64,000 nt of DNA from Ceratobasidium sp. AG-K (GCA_037039685.1 JAWNGF010000005.1:2790001-2854000); one strand, 5' to 3'; counted from the stretch's first letter, positions 23,254 to 36,735 are shown. A program made the numbers and translations. Notes: generated by a model not told the origin, from the letters alone.

Positions 23254-26200
23254 GGTTATGAACCACTTCAGGTTCTTTAGAATGACTTGTCGCACAGCAC
23301 CGCACAGCCTTTAGCGCCCAGATTACATCATGTCGATCTGGTCTGGCCCACATGGCATATCACATCCATTTGACCAGCCACCAGCGGGTGTTTCATCCAG
23401 GTCTCAGTTCGCACTAGAGTTCAAGAGTAATGCTTGATTCATGATAGTAATATAATGTCTATGTGTCTATGATAAATACGGCCTCCCAGGCCCTCGGTAC
23501 CCATACAATGCGACGAAAGCGATGCAAATACAGTGCGGAGCGAGATCGCTACAACGCTAGGTGTGAATTTTTCCGCGCATGGTCAATGCGTCGGTCGAGG
23601 GGTGTGCAGACCCGGCCTGTGACACGGTCAGTACGAGATCTGGAAGCCTGACGAGGCACGTACTGAAGGCCGCGACGCCAGCACCGGCGCTCGGCTGGGT
23701 GGGCAATTCGAGCTCATTGCTCGTTTTAACTGCAATCACATTAGCCAACGTAAATAATAAACAAGACTAGACTCACCATATCCTCGCTCTCGGCGGTCCG
23801 TCCACCAGGTCCGGCGTGCAGCGGGACCTTGTTCATGCTGGTCTGGTACTGGAGCTGGTCCAGGTTCGACGATACACTAGGATACGCCAGGATAGACGAA
23901 GGCATTTTGGAGAGATGCTGAGCCCAGTCCAACCAAGCGCGTTTTATGTCGAGCGAGTCCAGCCCCTAGGAACCGGCTTCCAGGGTCCGCTTCTGCACGC
24001 CTGCACCGCGAGGTAGTGACAGTTGACCATTAGCTTCAGATCATGGTAATGGCTTCAGGATCCAGTTGGCTTACGATCAGCCCTGATTCGTTTAGCTAGT
24101 CACTCCCGCCGTCGGAGAACGAATGCAACACCCCCAAACCGCCTTTATCCCGCCCACCCCGATTCAGGCGCTCGTGTCTAGACACGGAGGTATTTGTGTC
24201 TAGCCCGCCCGATTCCGCACTGCATCGACTGCAACGTCATGCGCTACCGAGACCACGTCACGCGTGACCCGGTGCTGTTACCCGGCCGTTATTCGCACTT
24301 TTCGAGTGTTACCCACTCGTTTTGCGTTACGTTACGCTTACGAGCTTGCCCTGCACAAGACAGGGGAGCCGCAGGCGCCTCGAGGCAAGAAGCCTTCCTT
24401 TTTGGGACGGTGGCCTTTGGGTGGGAGGAAACGGAATGGTGTGAACCTAGTCGAGTATTGGCCAAGTCGCCGTGAGGGCTGATATCGTTATAGGTAATAT
24501 CAGAGTTTATTCACTGAATGGACGGGTATGTCGCAATTGGTCGGTTCACAATAGGAGGTTCCGTGCAGGTTCCCGCTTACTCGAGATAGGTTCACGCTAC
24601 TCGAGGAGGTTCACGCTACTCGAGGAGGTCCACGCTTGACTCGACGTGTACGGCTTCAGAGATATGGGAAACATTCCACCATTCGGCGTACTGCCCCAGT
24701 CTGGGGCATCTTCACACTACATTCCCCAGCCCCATCCGGAGCACACTCCACCTAGGTCCCTCCCACCTACGCTCGATCCTCAACTCATGCAACGCTTAAC
24801 CCACGAATTTCCGGGGAAACCTGGCCAGGAAGTGCGGGGTTGATCGATGATCGACATGCCTACGCGCAGTCCGGGCTTACAGAATGAGCTGGCGGCCACT
24901 GTACACTCTTCTTCCGGCTATATTACGCCATCCGATATACTAGGCACATAATGCCTAGGATCGCAAAGCCTATCCACTGCTTGATCTGCGGGGGGTTGAT
25001 CCTCTCCCCCCGAGGTGAGCCATCGGCGCACACGACGCGCTCTGTCGATCTATCGCGTTGGTATATGTATTCCCGTTTGCGAGCTGTGGGGTGTTCTATG
25101 GAACATTGGCCCAGACGACACTTGCGCCGAGCCGTCCTCGCGTTGTTGCCAGTCAGGGCTGGTCCGTTGACGAAAAAATATTAATTGTCCTTAATCTCGC
25201 CACCCACCGACCCGAACACCGACGCCACACGACCAACGTGCACCTCGAGTCCGTCTAACCCATCTGTCTCTGCCTATCATTGTCAACCATCCGCCTATCG
25301 ATTCAATAAAATTTTATGCTTCTTATCTATTCTGCGGTTATACCGCACCACAAGCTCTGATCTATCCCTATAAACAACGCGGTGGGGCCGCACGTGATCG
25401 CGCTTTTCGTCACGTCACGTCTAATCACCGGGCACTGGCGTTTCCGATTTCAGAACGTCTGAAACGGGAATGACGCAAATAGGCGTGCTGAGCGCTGGGA
25501 TTTGATTGCCTGCGGCGGCGACCAGCTTGTTCGCTCGGCGTGTTTTGAGTATGGTCAAGGCTCGATGAGGATTGGAAATCCGTTGTCTGGCTGTTTCGGA
25601 GACATATGCGTTTACGGACTTGGTCGTCCGATTTAGCTATTCCGATATGGGCTTTACATCGCGCTCGTCACGGCCGACGTCATTGGGATTGTCCTCGCGT
25701 CTATCACGAGGACATCTTGTCTGCCTTTTTGAGACTGCTGGCGAGGTTAAATGGGCGCATGACCTTGCCACCACGCACTTCGAAGACAACAAGGTGTTCT
25801 TGTTCAACTTCATACTCCTTACGGGCGTGGATACATACGAGTCTGGATGCTCTGTGTGCTAAAAAATGAAGCTTTGTCGGGCGTCATACCACGTTCCGGG
25901 GGTCTCGGCGTCTTCAATAGGATCGTCGTAGTAGCCCTGGTGTATTAGCCGTCGTGTGACTTGCGGTATCCACTTGAATGGCATGTTGGCCGCGCGCGAA
26001 ATCGGGCCTGTTCTGGACCGTGGCGACCAAGCTTTGATCTCGACCATAGTAGGCACGAACCTTCTCAACGTCATGTGGGTATGATCGGTGCCGAGAGCCG
26101 ACACAACCACGCGCGCACATAAACCAGATCCAAGCCTAGCCCGGAAGCGCATTAAATTTTCTCATGCGTATTACAACCTAATTTGACGTGAGTAGAAAAT

Positions 26201-28179
26201 TTTACTGCGGGATATTCGCGCATACATGTGAAACGTTGGGATGCCGACCGTAACCAGAGTCTGCGGCGATTCTTTTGTTTTTGTGATGGTGGTTGATTTT
26301 TGTGATTTAGCGGCTTGTGGTGGCGTACTAGGCGCTCGAGTGGCTGACTGCCCGGGCTTGACCGTTCGACGTGACACGGTCAAAGGGCGTGGCATGGAAT
26401 GCCGCAGCCCAGCGGGTCACGCATAACACAGCGGAACAATGTTGACAAGGGCTGCACAATGTCTGGTTCCCGGGCGAGTGTCCATGGGCTAAATTGATGC
26501 GAACGTACAGCAGATAGACGCGATCCGGACGATAACGTTATTGCTCGCAGCGTGCTCAACTCTATTCGTCCACAGGCGATGGATCGATGGGGACCATGAA
26601 TCATGCGGGCGACGCGGCGATTCGCGATGATCGATCACGCCCAAGCGCCCATTTGTACCGAATCAGACTTGTGGGATAGAAGCCTGCCTAGGGTGATGGG
26701 TATAAAACCGCGTGTATGCCCTCGACAACTAATTGAAACACCCGCCTTCGACCCACGTGGGCCGTTTAGCCTGGACCGAGTTTATGCGTCGGGTTTGAAA
26801 AGGACGAGTAGAGGCGGGGGCTGAAATGCGCAACGTGGGATAATATTCGGCAAGCGGCGAGTGCTTTGAAACGGGCAAGGGTGGGTCCGCTGGTTTGATA
26901 GTACGAGCGAGTGGTACGTTCGAGTGAGTTCCATACGAGGTTCCGCCGTTATCGATGCCAGACGACGAGGACGCAGAGATGAACGTTGTGGTTGGGGAAG
27001 ATCTAACCAATCAGCATAGAGCACTCGAGCGCAGAGGTCAATGCGATTTACGATCGGGATCAAGCAACGAGGCTTGGTGGTTTCATGACTCGGGTATAAG
27101 CGATGACTAGGACACAAGTGGTGCAAGAGTGCATTAACTGATCAGTCAACCGAGATAGGGGGTTGATTATACGCGTTGAGCGAGAAAAAAAAAGTGTACT
27201 AGCGCATTGATGTGAGATCAATAAGTGGGCGTCGAGCATGGCGAGCCGGCAACTTGCTGGATCGTCGAGCTGATGGGGATGGAAGCAAAATCGACGAGAT
27301 CACGTGTGGTTCGTACTGTAGTTTTTGTAATGATGTCATGTATAGTATAAGGTGATGCAAAGAAGCGCGTACTTGAATTTGCCGATGATCATCTGGGTAT
27401 GGCAACTCAATGGCCGCCTCTAAAACTTGGTCCTCGAGGACCGACAATCATACACAAAGAAGAGTGAGCATTGAATTTGGATCCAGACCATCACAGTGGG
27501 GTAATGATCGGAGTAAGATGAACTACGTACGAACCGGAGTAAAAGTGATTTTCCAGGTGGTTTGAATGACTATGCTTCCACACGCGACACTAATTTCGGG
27601 CGTCCAGTGATCACAGAAGTGCGGAGTAGTGATTGACTGATTGCTCATAATGAGTGGTGCGGTCTGGGCTCGTGGAGATGGGTAGCTTGGTATTCCTACT
27701 CGATACTACACGCGAGTTGCATCTCGTTTGTTGAATGCTTTTGCGCACCCCCTGAAGCTTGTAGAATTGTATGGATGTGAGGCGAGACGGCAGGTATTCC
27801 TAGACCGGCGGCTTCGATTTCAGCCTCGCCCAAGTGTATATGCGCAACGTGAATAAGAAGGACTTTTGATGAAGGTATCAATACCACGTTAATGTAAAGC
27901 GTGGCTATACAATTGACGGCGAGGCTGATATTCGAGTCTGCGTCGACTGGATTTGTTCAGTTGTGGTATTGTGCTAGCGTGACCCAAAAGCAAGTCTGCA
28001 CGATTTCAAGTAGAAACAACGGGCTAACAGACTCAACAAAACGCATGGCGCATGGGTCTCTGGGGACTTATCTCTTCCAGACCTCGAGGTCACTGACTCA
28101 GAGCAATGCAACGTGCTGCTAAATGACTCGAGAATGTATATACACTATACACTGTACAATAACTAGCAGGTCATTATAT
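23254..28179. other. Gene-poor region, 4.9 kb
   Basis: No gene that I can support. Open stretches that read slightly protein-like but lack a recognisable family are 24951-25258 (+; VYVFPFASCGVFYGTLAQTT), 25572-25862 (+), and 26152-25859 (-; GYYDDPIEDAETPGTWYDAR before a stop). Any of these could be an exon of a decayed or unknown gene. A short repeat cluster lies at 24565-24645. Confidence 0.45.
24565..24645. repeat. 19-bp tandem repeat cluster
   Basis: About four copies of a unit close to AGGTTCACGCTACTCGAGG; the outer copies are imperfect (ttcccgcttactcgagat, gtccacgcttgactcgac). Confidence 0.8.
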
Positions 28180-28184
28180 ATTAT

Positions 28185-28865
28185 TTGGTCAACTTTTTCG
28201 TGGCTGGGGCTACTCCCAAATCAAGGCTTACGTCTATCCGTCCACGTCCTGGCCTGGCCTGGCGAATTTTGCTGGCCGACAGCGACTTAAGCTTGAATCG
28301 GCTACCGTCCGCCACTCTGTGCCCCTCATCGACCGTAACAATCCAGCATCCGCCACCCAAGCGACGCAAATGCTGTCAACCACCACTGGGAGGGCAGTTC
28401 ATCCTCAAATCACCCATCGCGCTCTGAAATAATGTGTGGGGGTGTCTGGGGCGAGTTGGGAGTTGTATTAGTTGGCGGCGGAGAGGGAGATCGACTATGG
28501 ATGTATACTTGGATGAGTTGGGTTGTCTCCTCAAGATGGAGCTGGGAAAGAAAGTTTTTCAAAAAGACAATTCAAGCGATTACGAGTCCAAGACGTGGCT
28601 TAAATGGTTTGAAGATCATGATGCAGGGCTGTTGGAGTGGGTAACACACTCGACGGACCGTAACCCAATGAAAGGCTTGTGGGCAGAGTTGAAAAGGCGG
28701 CTTAGTGCCCATGCAAACCCACCTGGCGGAGGCGATGAGTTCTGGAGCAAGCGATAGCCGGTTGGGGTCATTTGAAGACGAAGATTTTTATTCGAATTGG
28801 ATTAACAGCGAGTCAGTGAGGGTGGTGCAGATTTTGGAACAGAACGGTGTCTTTCCTTACTGATT
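28185..28865 (+). mobile_element. Tc1/mariner-type transposase relic
   Basis: The helix-turn-helix part is readable in one frame (ATVRHSVPLIDRN, ASATQATQMLSTTTGR, VHPQITHRALK at about 28293-28427), preceded by RPRPGLAWRI. A frame change leads to the catalytic-domain part: MDVYLDELGCLLKMELGK, VFQKDNSSDYESKTW, KWFEDHDAGLLEWVTHSTDR and NPMKGLWAELKRRL, which matches the DDE-family block 'SPDLNPIE.LW..LKRRL' with changes. The reading ends in a stop at 28757 and the tail (TKIFIRIGLTAS) continues in another frame. Pro-Asp-Leu in the SPDLNP motif is replaced, frames are broken and the first catalytic Asp region is missing, so it is dead. No terminal inverted repeats recognised. Confidence 0.7.
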
Positions 28866-30072
28866 GGGTCCCATATTTACTGTCCGAGTAACCTCTTATT
28901 ATGCTGGTAATTTGTTATTTCTCAGCTGAATCGTGTAAATCGTGTAAAATGCCGTTGATTATGTAGTTTTTATATGTGCGTATCTTGTTCACGCTTTTGT
29001 TTGTGTATCCAGGGGCTGGCTCAATCAACATGAGAGGCATACAAAGAGTTAAATATGGGTATAGTGATATTGAGTGTGTAGTAATGGCCTGTGCGTGACA
29101 ATTCCCTTGAATCCCTGATGATACATGCCGTGTCGATTGGGAAGTTCTGCATATAGGGGACCGGTGGTTAACCCCCGAACGCGGCAGCATCCGAACGCTT
29201 GCAAATGCGATTTTGTGCGATGTAATAAAACAAGGTCCTGACAAATGAGCTCATGAAACGCCAAGGACGATTTGCGCTCAGAGTTATGTGCGAGGGGTTG
29301 GTATGTACGGTACATCCTGCAGGCGGCCGATGCCGGAGACTTCCATGTGTGATTTACAAATTGGCCGCTTGGTAAGTTCTTTGTTGCAGAGTCGTCGATT
29401 GGGAAGTACAGCGTCGATAGGAGCGTGCTACTCTTCTTTGTACGTGATACGGAGAGGCGGACTTTTATTAATGCTATCGATTTGTCAAGTGCGGGGTGGC
29501 CTGGACGAATGACCGAAGAGGAGTCTACGAAACCCCGACTGATAACGAATTTGTACCCCTTTGAGCGAGCGAACAAAGCATATATCTTATGGGGTTCTCG
29601 TTGGGTCTCGACCTGACGGAGTAGCGTACGGACTTTCACTTGTTAGCTGCCAACGTAAGAAATACAGCATCATCACTAGGGGCAACGGTGTTTGTATGCA
29701 AAGAAACCCATGAATAAGCACTACTGTTTCCTTCCAAACTACATGAAGCCAATTAGAGGGAAAGGTACTATTTATCAATGCGTTTCTTTATGCACAAATA
29801 CCCAGTGCATATGAATCATTGCGACATTTCGGGTCCTCAATGCGTGCACGTATTTACTTGCCTTGTTATAATACCGAGTCACATAAATCCTTGCAATAAT
29901 CCTCCGAACCCCATATTCCCGCATACCTATTTTGTAGCACGTTAAACCCGTAGTATCAACAGCAGGCCCAACCCCTCCCAAAACAGCTAAATCAGCACAG
30001 CCACCCGCCACCAAGACCCTGCCCCACCGCCAAGTAGCCCACGTGACCCACGACCTGGGGCGTTCCACCACG
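28866..30072. other. Intergenic, 1.2 kb
   Basis: No supported gene. A 196-codon minus-strand ORF (29639-29049) and a plus-strand stretch near 29425-29616 are open but carry no motif. The 3' end should contain the ATG13 promoter. Confidence 0.45.
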
Positions 30073-33000
30073 ATGAGCCGAGCCGACAAGGGCTGGCAAA
30101 TCATCCCGCGACTGTTTACCAAGGTCGCGCTACTGATTGGCGACGCGCGAGAGAATCCGAGTTCGAGTCGGAATGGAGGGAGGGTGGATAAATGGGTGCG
30201 TGGGCTTATCTGCCGCTGTGGCTGGCTTTGGTGGTAGAAGTGTGTTGGTGGCTAATGCGATTTGTAGTTCCAGCTCGAGGTGATGGACGACGGCCGGTTT
30301 GGCGGGGTGAATCAGGGCCTAAAGGATTTGGGCAGTATGGGCGGGAACCTTGAGATGCGGGTCCGAGTCGTTTTGACGCTCGGGTCGCTCGAACCTGCCA
30401 AGGCGCTCGTGCTGTTAACCGACCAACGACGGACGCGCATCGAACTAGCGCCCGAGACGAGTGCGATTTTGCTCGAAGAGTGGCGCATCTCGTTGGACAA
30501 GAGTGTGAGCGAGCCGGGTGGGGACGATCCGTATCCGGGCGTGTACAAGCAGGCGATTGCGCTTATGAGGAGTTTGTATGCCTTGTTGAGGCATCTTCCG
30601 GCATGGCAGTTGAGGAGGGGGCTGAATGCTACGTCGAGTATCAAGGTCGAGTTGGTTGTGTCGTTGGTGGGGAGTCCGGATGATGTGGAACATGAGGAGA
30701 TCTTGGGACTTGGTATGTCTATCAATTATTCTAAATTCGTATACTCATTTCGTAGATCATAAACTCGTACCGGACGAACCCGCTCCGAGCACATTTGCCT
30801 TTCCACCCATCGCCACACCACTCGGGCCGATTACGCTCAAAGTACAATATCGCCCAAACGTCCGCGTCCGGCTCGACCCGCTCGAGAGTCTCTGGAGCTC
30901 GGCATTTGCAAATACGACAGCGCAGGGATCAACCTCTCCTGCATCTCCTCCACCAACCAAAGTCGACCTCGACGCGCACGCGTTTACACCTACGCTCCTC
31001 GCCAACCGTCAACGCGCCTCGCTCAGCGGTTCTAATACGCCCCTCCGCACAGGTACCTCGCCTGGCACTCAACCGCCCACCCCTATTCGTCCGCGTACGA
31101 CATCCCAATTATCCGCCGGGGGAGACTTGTCTCGCAGTCCACCCAATGAGCTTACCGGCCCCTCTGGACTCGCGCGCACCCGTCGAGAGAGTTTATTGAC
31201 GCGGGGGGTGGCTGGATCTGTGACGGGTCCACCCTCGCCTCGACGCACTCCAACGGCGATCAACGCGTTCAAGAGCGGCACGCTGGCGTCTTCTCCGCGC
31301 CTCGGCGGACTCGCCGGAAACTCGCCCCGCACGACGCCCGGACTCGGACTAGGCACTCCACCGCGTGCTGCGGCTGGTACGTCGCCGTTGAGTGTTGCGG
31401 CTGGGAGTTCCCCACGGAGCGATGGGAGGCGGAGTATCGAGGGCGACGGAACGGGCGCTCAACCCCAGCCTATCAAGCGCTATTCGAGTTCGTTTGGGCA
31501 TCGGCGTGATGGGAGTTTAGGCGCGAGGGTCGCAGGGACGCCAGAGCGGGCCGAGATGGGGAGTACTGGCAGTGGAGGGGGGAGTGGCGGTACAGGGAGT
31601 GAGCGACATCGATTGAGCACGATCGGGGTGAGTCGTTCCGTAATCGCATTTGCCGCGACTAACTGTCTATTCGATTAACGCTTCTCCATCTTTCGATCAA
31701 CCGACGCTTCTCCATGCGCTCGATTGACTGCGTTCGTCCATGTGCTCGATCAACCGACGTTGGCGATTGACGTGGACGATGGCTCGATATGACATTGGGC
31801 GCCTGACTCGACTTGTCCCTCTCGTCTGTCCCCATGTGGTCCTTTTGTCCCCGGTTCCTTGGTACCCTATTGTCCCAACAACTTGGGTGACGCATCGACT
31901 CGGCAATCCGACAATCTCCTCGATTCGGGTGATTCTTTTAATCAATTCCTCCGAATGCCCGCCGGTCTCTTGATCAATCACGCTAAACGATTATTTTTAA
32001 TCAATTATCAAACAACTCTTGATCAACTCTCAAACGCCCCCCGATCAACTCCTAAACGCCTCTTGATTGACTCTCCAAATCTGAATTGGCCGCACCAGAG
32101 CCAATCTTACGCGACCGAAAAAGACGACCACGACCTCTCCATCTTTATCAAAGACATCGACACGTACCGCGCCCACGGACTCGGCGGATCTCCACTCGGG
32201 CTGACCGACCAGTTCCCGCTTGACCCCCCTGAACCCCCCGAACGGCGCGAAAGCTTCCCCTCCACAAATCAAGAGCAATTTCCGAGCCTTTCACCAATGG
32301 GCGAACGCTTCCCGCCTTCCTCGCTTCCTACCCGGTTTCCGACGTTCTCGCCGCTCGGACGGGGGTACTCTCCACAGACCGAGAGTCCCCGACCGCTTCC
32401 GCTTGCGTTGGAAAGTGTGCCACCGTCGCCGGCCGAGAGCGCGTACGTCCGAGACCGCACGTCGCGACCCGCTTCAAGGGAACGATTCCGATCGGGCGAC
32501 CGCAGGTTGTCGATTGATAATCGTTATGGCGTGCGTGGACCGTCCGAGTCGTGCGAGCGCCGGCCGATGGAGGTGTTGGCGCCGTTGCCGGAGCGGGGGT
32601 TGGGACATTTGGACGAGCGAAGAGGCTTGAATCTAGGAGACCGAATGGGCTTGTTGGAAGAACGAGCGCGAACGATGAGTCTTGGTCCATCCCGCCAGCC
32701 CCTATTCCCAGAATACGAACGCTCGAGGACAACGTCGCTCACGCCCTCGCACGAACGCGAACGCACGACCTCATTTGCGCGGAGCCGGGCGTTGTTGACG
32801 AACCAGGGTGACGTCGAGGCTGCGTTGCAGCTCATGAATGCGGATTTCGAGGCTTCGTATGCTGCTTCGCCGCGTCGGGAGCCGAGGGGGTTGCACGCCA
32901 GCTCTTCGCCTAGCGGGCTCCAAATCAGTTCCTCGCCCGGAGATCAACCGCCTGCACCCAGGAGGATAGGAAGCCAGGAAGTCGTTGGACGGTTAGAACT

Positions 33001-33112
33001 TAGCGGGAGTGGGCTCGGACTTGGTGCGCGTGGGAGCGTGAGGCCTGGGCGGGATACGGATGGGTGGAGCGAGGGCGGAGAGTGGGATCAGCGGAGGAGT
33101 GGGTGGCGGTAA
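30073..33112 (+). CDS. ATG13: Autophagy protein Atg13
   Basis: Regulatory subunit of the Atg1/ULK kinase complex that starts autophagy downstream of TOR. Exons 30073-30195, 30268-30712, 30756-31627, 32099-33112 give 817 residues with all phases matching. N-terminal HORMA domain: DKGWQIIPRLFTKVALLIGD, VDKWFQLEVMDD, ALVLLTDQRRTRIELAPET, ILLEEWRISLDK, YKQAIALMRSLYALLRHLPA, and PITLKVQYRPNVRVRLDPLE. The rest is a long Ser/Pro/Arg-rich disordered region, as in fungal Atg13, with many SP and RSxS sites that suit TOR/PKA control. After intron 3 the conserved YATEKDDHDLSIFIKDID starts the second disordered half. Intron 3 is 471 nt and repeat-rich, against 43-72 nt for the others. The start was chosen because SRADKGWQII aligns with the usual Atg13 N-terminus; an upstream in-frame ATG exists at 30043. 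Confidence 0.85.
31675..32080. repeat. Degenerate gatcaa-rich repeats in ATG13 intron 3
   Basis: Repeated variants of tcgatcaaccgacg (31695, 31748) and of ttgatcaactctcaaacgcc (several copies between about 31965 and 32070), many containing the palindrome-like core TTGATCAA or CGATCAAC. Confidence 0.65.
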
Positions 33113-35986
33113 CCTATCATCGCAGGGAATCGCAAGCAGACGAGCAGGAATCGCAAGCAGAAGACTAGGGTTCGCAACGAGCAGGAATCATAATCGCCCG
33201 GAATATGTAATGGATCTCACGCTTTTTATGGTCATGACATGCATGTATCTCTAACGCCTTTTTTGCTTTCTAATCTTCCCCCCACTCCGCGGTACTTTCT
33301 ATTCGGACCTTGCTAGGCCTGGGCCTGGTCTTGTGTCTTTGATGGTGCATATAGATGTGATGTATATGCCAGCAAATGCTATCTATTTTATGTGATGGAA
33401 GGCGAAATGGTTATTAGTGGTTTGAGCTCGGGGAAGTGTGACGGCATACACGCATCAGGTAGATTTAGAAAGCGTAACGCACGCCCATCTCGGGTTCACA
33501 GCGCAACAGAAATTTGGTTCATTGCATCACAACTACACACGATCCGCCTAAGTACATTGAGCTATTTCAGGTGCAAACTAGCATAAATGCCAAAGGCCAG
33601 AGACTTCTTGCCGTCGTAACAAGTCCTGTCTCAAAATGTATGCTACACGCATATACCTACCCGAACTTAGAAGGAGTCGAAATACAGACCGAATCGTATG
33701 GTTCCCTCGGGCCCAAAGCACTGGATGGCTGCGTGGATGGTGGTTGTTCGCCTGGTGAAGAATTCAAAAGTGCAATTATCATTTTTATAGCTAGCAATTA
33801 CAACGCGAAGGGGAAACAGCGGGATGCATTCATCTGAGGGAACTTCTGTATTACTTGATCGAGTCATTTGGTGATGGTGGCGATGATCTTGCACCGAACC
33901 GAACCAGACGGTTCCAAGTTCCGCTGCTGGATAATCGTAGGGTGAGCACTACCAGTTGCTTGACCCGACTGAACGGCTGTAGGGACCACATCCTCGCTTC
34001 ACCATGTGAACAAGAGGTACGGTGTTGGTATGGAGGTTGGGCACTTCGATATGGCTGGCGTCTCGAACGAGCACCAGGGTGGTTCTCATCTCGGAAAACC
34101 TGTTCTGTGGGCACCAAAGCCGGTTAGCTGTCTAGATTAACCTCGGCGATGGTAAATAATCAGTTCGAACGAGGATTTGCGCAATTTCGATGTGGTGAAG
34201 ATTGCGGGTGATGGAGATCTCGGAACAGCTGGTGGGGGCATGATATTGTTGGGGGCTGAGGCTTGCCATTGTAGTGGAGGCCCGGCACCCAGGTCCTCCT
34301 CCTGACCTCCATCAGTTGTAGGATACCCCTTGCACTCTCCAACATGTTTGCGCGTTGCTTGCCTGTTTCTATGTAGAGGGACGGCCGATCCTCTAATGTT
34401 ATACATTTGATAGTTATTAGTGTGTGCACACTTAAGTTTTGCAGTCATACGAGTGGGGTCGCGTACAGAGTCCCGAGAGGATGTTCATGCTGGTTAGCCG
34501 CAGCCGCTTGTGACAGGATACTCTAAATCTCAGCTGCAGTGCGGGGCAAAACTAGACGAACATAACTTTTGGAGCTAAGTTAGGAGTCATTTGCTGAACC
34601 GCCGAACCATCCTCTAGTATATTTGTAACATCAAGAGCTGAAGTAATTTTTTTGCTCGAACAAAATGTATTTTGTTTTGTGACTGCTGCCTGTGGGCTTA
34701 TCAGAAAGATCACCACGTATGGCCGAAGAGGAGGCCAAATTCCCATATAAAGTCGACGCCAAGATTGAACTCCGATGGTCATTTCGTCCTCTCCGTCAAT
34801 CCTACCATCGTTCCTCAATACATCACAAGTTTACCAAATGTGCCCCTCCCCCCAAAAAGCGGACCCCAACATCTGCGCTTTGGCATGCAAGCTCCGTCGC
34901 CCTGGTCTAAACTGTTTTCTCCTTCGCTCTCCGTATAATGAAGAATCTACAACATCTGAGAACACGTATCAGAGCTGACCGAGAGCCTTTTGGTAGGAGA
35001 TGTTCCTGGTAGGTTACTCGGCCCTGGTTATCTCGGCCGACATGCTAGTCCTAGTACCCGACAGCAGGGTATACCCTAGCTAGTACCAATACCCAAGCTA
35101 AAGCTCAATAGGAAGTGCTGCAGATCCCGGTGAATCCTCATATAAGTGCAAGTCTAACCCCATTGAGGTGGGTGAGTTCCCTGTGACCGTGCTGATATGG
35201 GCGTCGAGCATGCGAATTGGAGCCGATGTTGATTTCAAAAAGAAACCCCTCTACGATCGGCGATCCGCTTCGCAGTAATTTTATAACGACGCGGCAATGC
35301 TGACACGGGTGGAATAAGATACAGAGGCAAGGATTTGAAATTACTGGCCTTATTGGTTAGCGCCTGGCACGAACGCCAGGTCATGTGGTTGCATGCATGC
35401 GCCGGGACCGCGTGTTGCCCACTATTCAGGGCGAACATAAAGGCGGCTTATATTAGAAGATTTTTCTGAATTATATGTGATGAAGGTTAGTAGTGGCGTG
35501 AACGAGGTTTCTGAAGGGTGGCCTGGCCAGTTGTATTCTATCACCGTTCGGAGTAGGGAAAAACATTAGTTCCTATTTAATTCCCCTCTAACAAGCTGGA
35601 CGTTACGGGATGTGAATTTGTGATAGATAATGCCCGAAAGGACTTATCCATGTTGTACCCACAAGCTGAAACACCAAAGAATTATAACACTCTGCTGGAC
35701 AGCTGAGGATACGCTTGACTTTTCTCACTTTCAAGCAATACGCCACTAAACCCTTGCGTAATTACCAAGGGCCAACAGTCTCCCTCTATTGTAGCGGGCT
35801 TACAGTTCAACCATCACGCGCATATACCCACTCGGATCCCAACGTCTGAGATAGGTCTCAAGACTGGGCATTTCCACAAATTTGTAACTAGACACCGCGC
35901 CATTCAACGGCTCGTGTGCCAATATCATTACATTATTTAATATTACAAAATCCGACTCGCTATCTCAAGGTTGCTCTCTTTGGTGC
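33113..35986. other. Intergenic, 2.9 kb, no gene seen
   Basis: Only short ORFs on both strands without motifs (for example 33514-33837 +, 34448-34137 -). No repeat or RNA gene recognised. Confidence 0.45.
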
Positions 35987-36735
35987 TCACCGTGGCACGT
36001 GAACAATGAAGCCGTTGGCACCGATACGCTGAAGCGCGGTTTCTGCCAACCGCTCTTTTCCCCATCTTGGATTGTCGCAATTGTCTGCTTGTAACCACCA
36101 CCCGTTCACGGTGAGTACGACCCGGAACGGATACCTGATTGATTCCGCCGATCCTGACGTCCTTTTGCACATGTAGTTAATTTGAGGTTCAGCGCGTCCT
36201 GTTTGAGCGCACAAACCTGGGTAGCGCTAAGTGCCCCGAACCCAATTCCAAAAAACAAAAGACACTAACTGATAATATATCCCCATAGCTCGTGCCAAAC
36301 ATCACCTGCACCTCCTCACCGCTAACGGTTGACACGGCCGAAGATCCCGCCTTTTGTTTCTTGACGGGTGGTTCGGTCAAGCACCCCGTCTGGATAACTG
36401 GCAAAGGTTTTGCAAAAGGGAAAACAATCCAGGTTTGAGAGATCTTAAATATCGCGTTTGGACTCGTACCTTCGTCACGTCCTTTGGAACGGGCACGCTT
36501 GGATGCAAGCTTGGTCTTGATGACGGTGGTAGGCGCGACCGAGGAAATCAAGAGGCCTTGGGAGCTCGTGCCCGAGGGCGGGGGGTTAGGCTTCGGGGGA
36601 AGGAAACTCGCTTTGTGGGAGGTAATACTCGACCTGGGAGTCTGGAGGCTGCGAGGGGACCGAGGACGGCGGGCTGGTCGATGTTGGGCCGTAGGAGTGC
36701 TGGGCGCGGGACGCTTCAGCGACGCAAGGTAATTA
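35987..36735 (-). CDS. Hypothetical protein gene, boundaries uncertain
   Basis: Not recognised. A minus-strand exon from about 36735 to 36470 reads LKRPAPSTPTAQHRPARRPR, SFLPPKPNPPPSGTSS and TVIKTKLASKRARSKGRDE, i.e. a Pro/Ser/basic disordered segment. A probable 72-nt intron (gtacgag...ttgccag) leads to 36397, VIQTGCLTEPPVKKQKAGSS and EEVQVMFGTSYG. Donor gttagt near 36270 and acceptor ctacccag lead to a third exon with RVVLTVNGWWLQADNCDNPR and ERLAETALQRIGANGFIVHV, ending in a stop at 35987. The phase of the last joint is not settled and the 5' end is not found. KRARSK and KKQK suggest nuclear targeting (inference). It may be decayed. Confidence 0.35.

Noticed and set aside
29049..29639. 196-codon minus-strand ORF
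   Set aside because: Open but without a domain, signal or splice context; length is within chance for this base composition.
35340..35425. Hairpin-like gcctggcacgaacgccaggt as an RNA gene
   Set aside because: A single short stem without other conserved elements; expected by chance in 64 kb.
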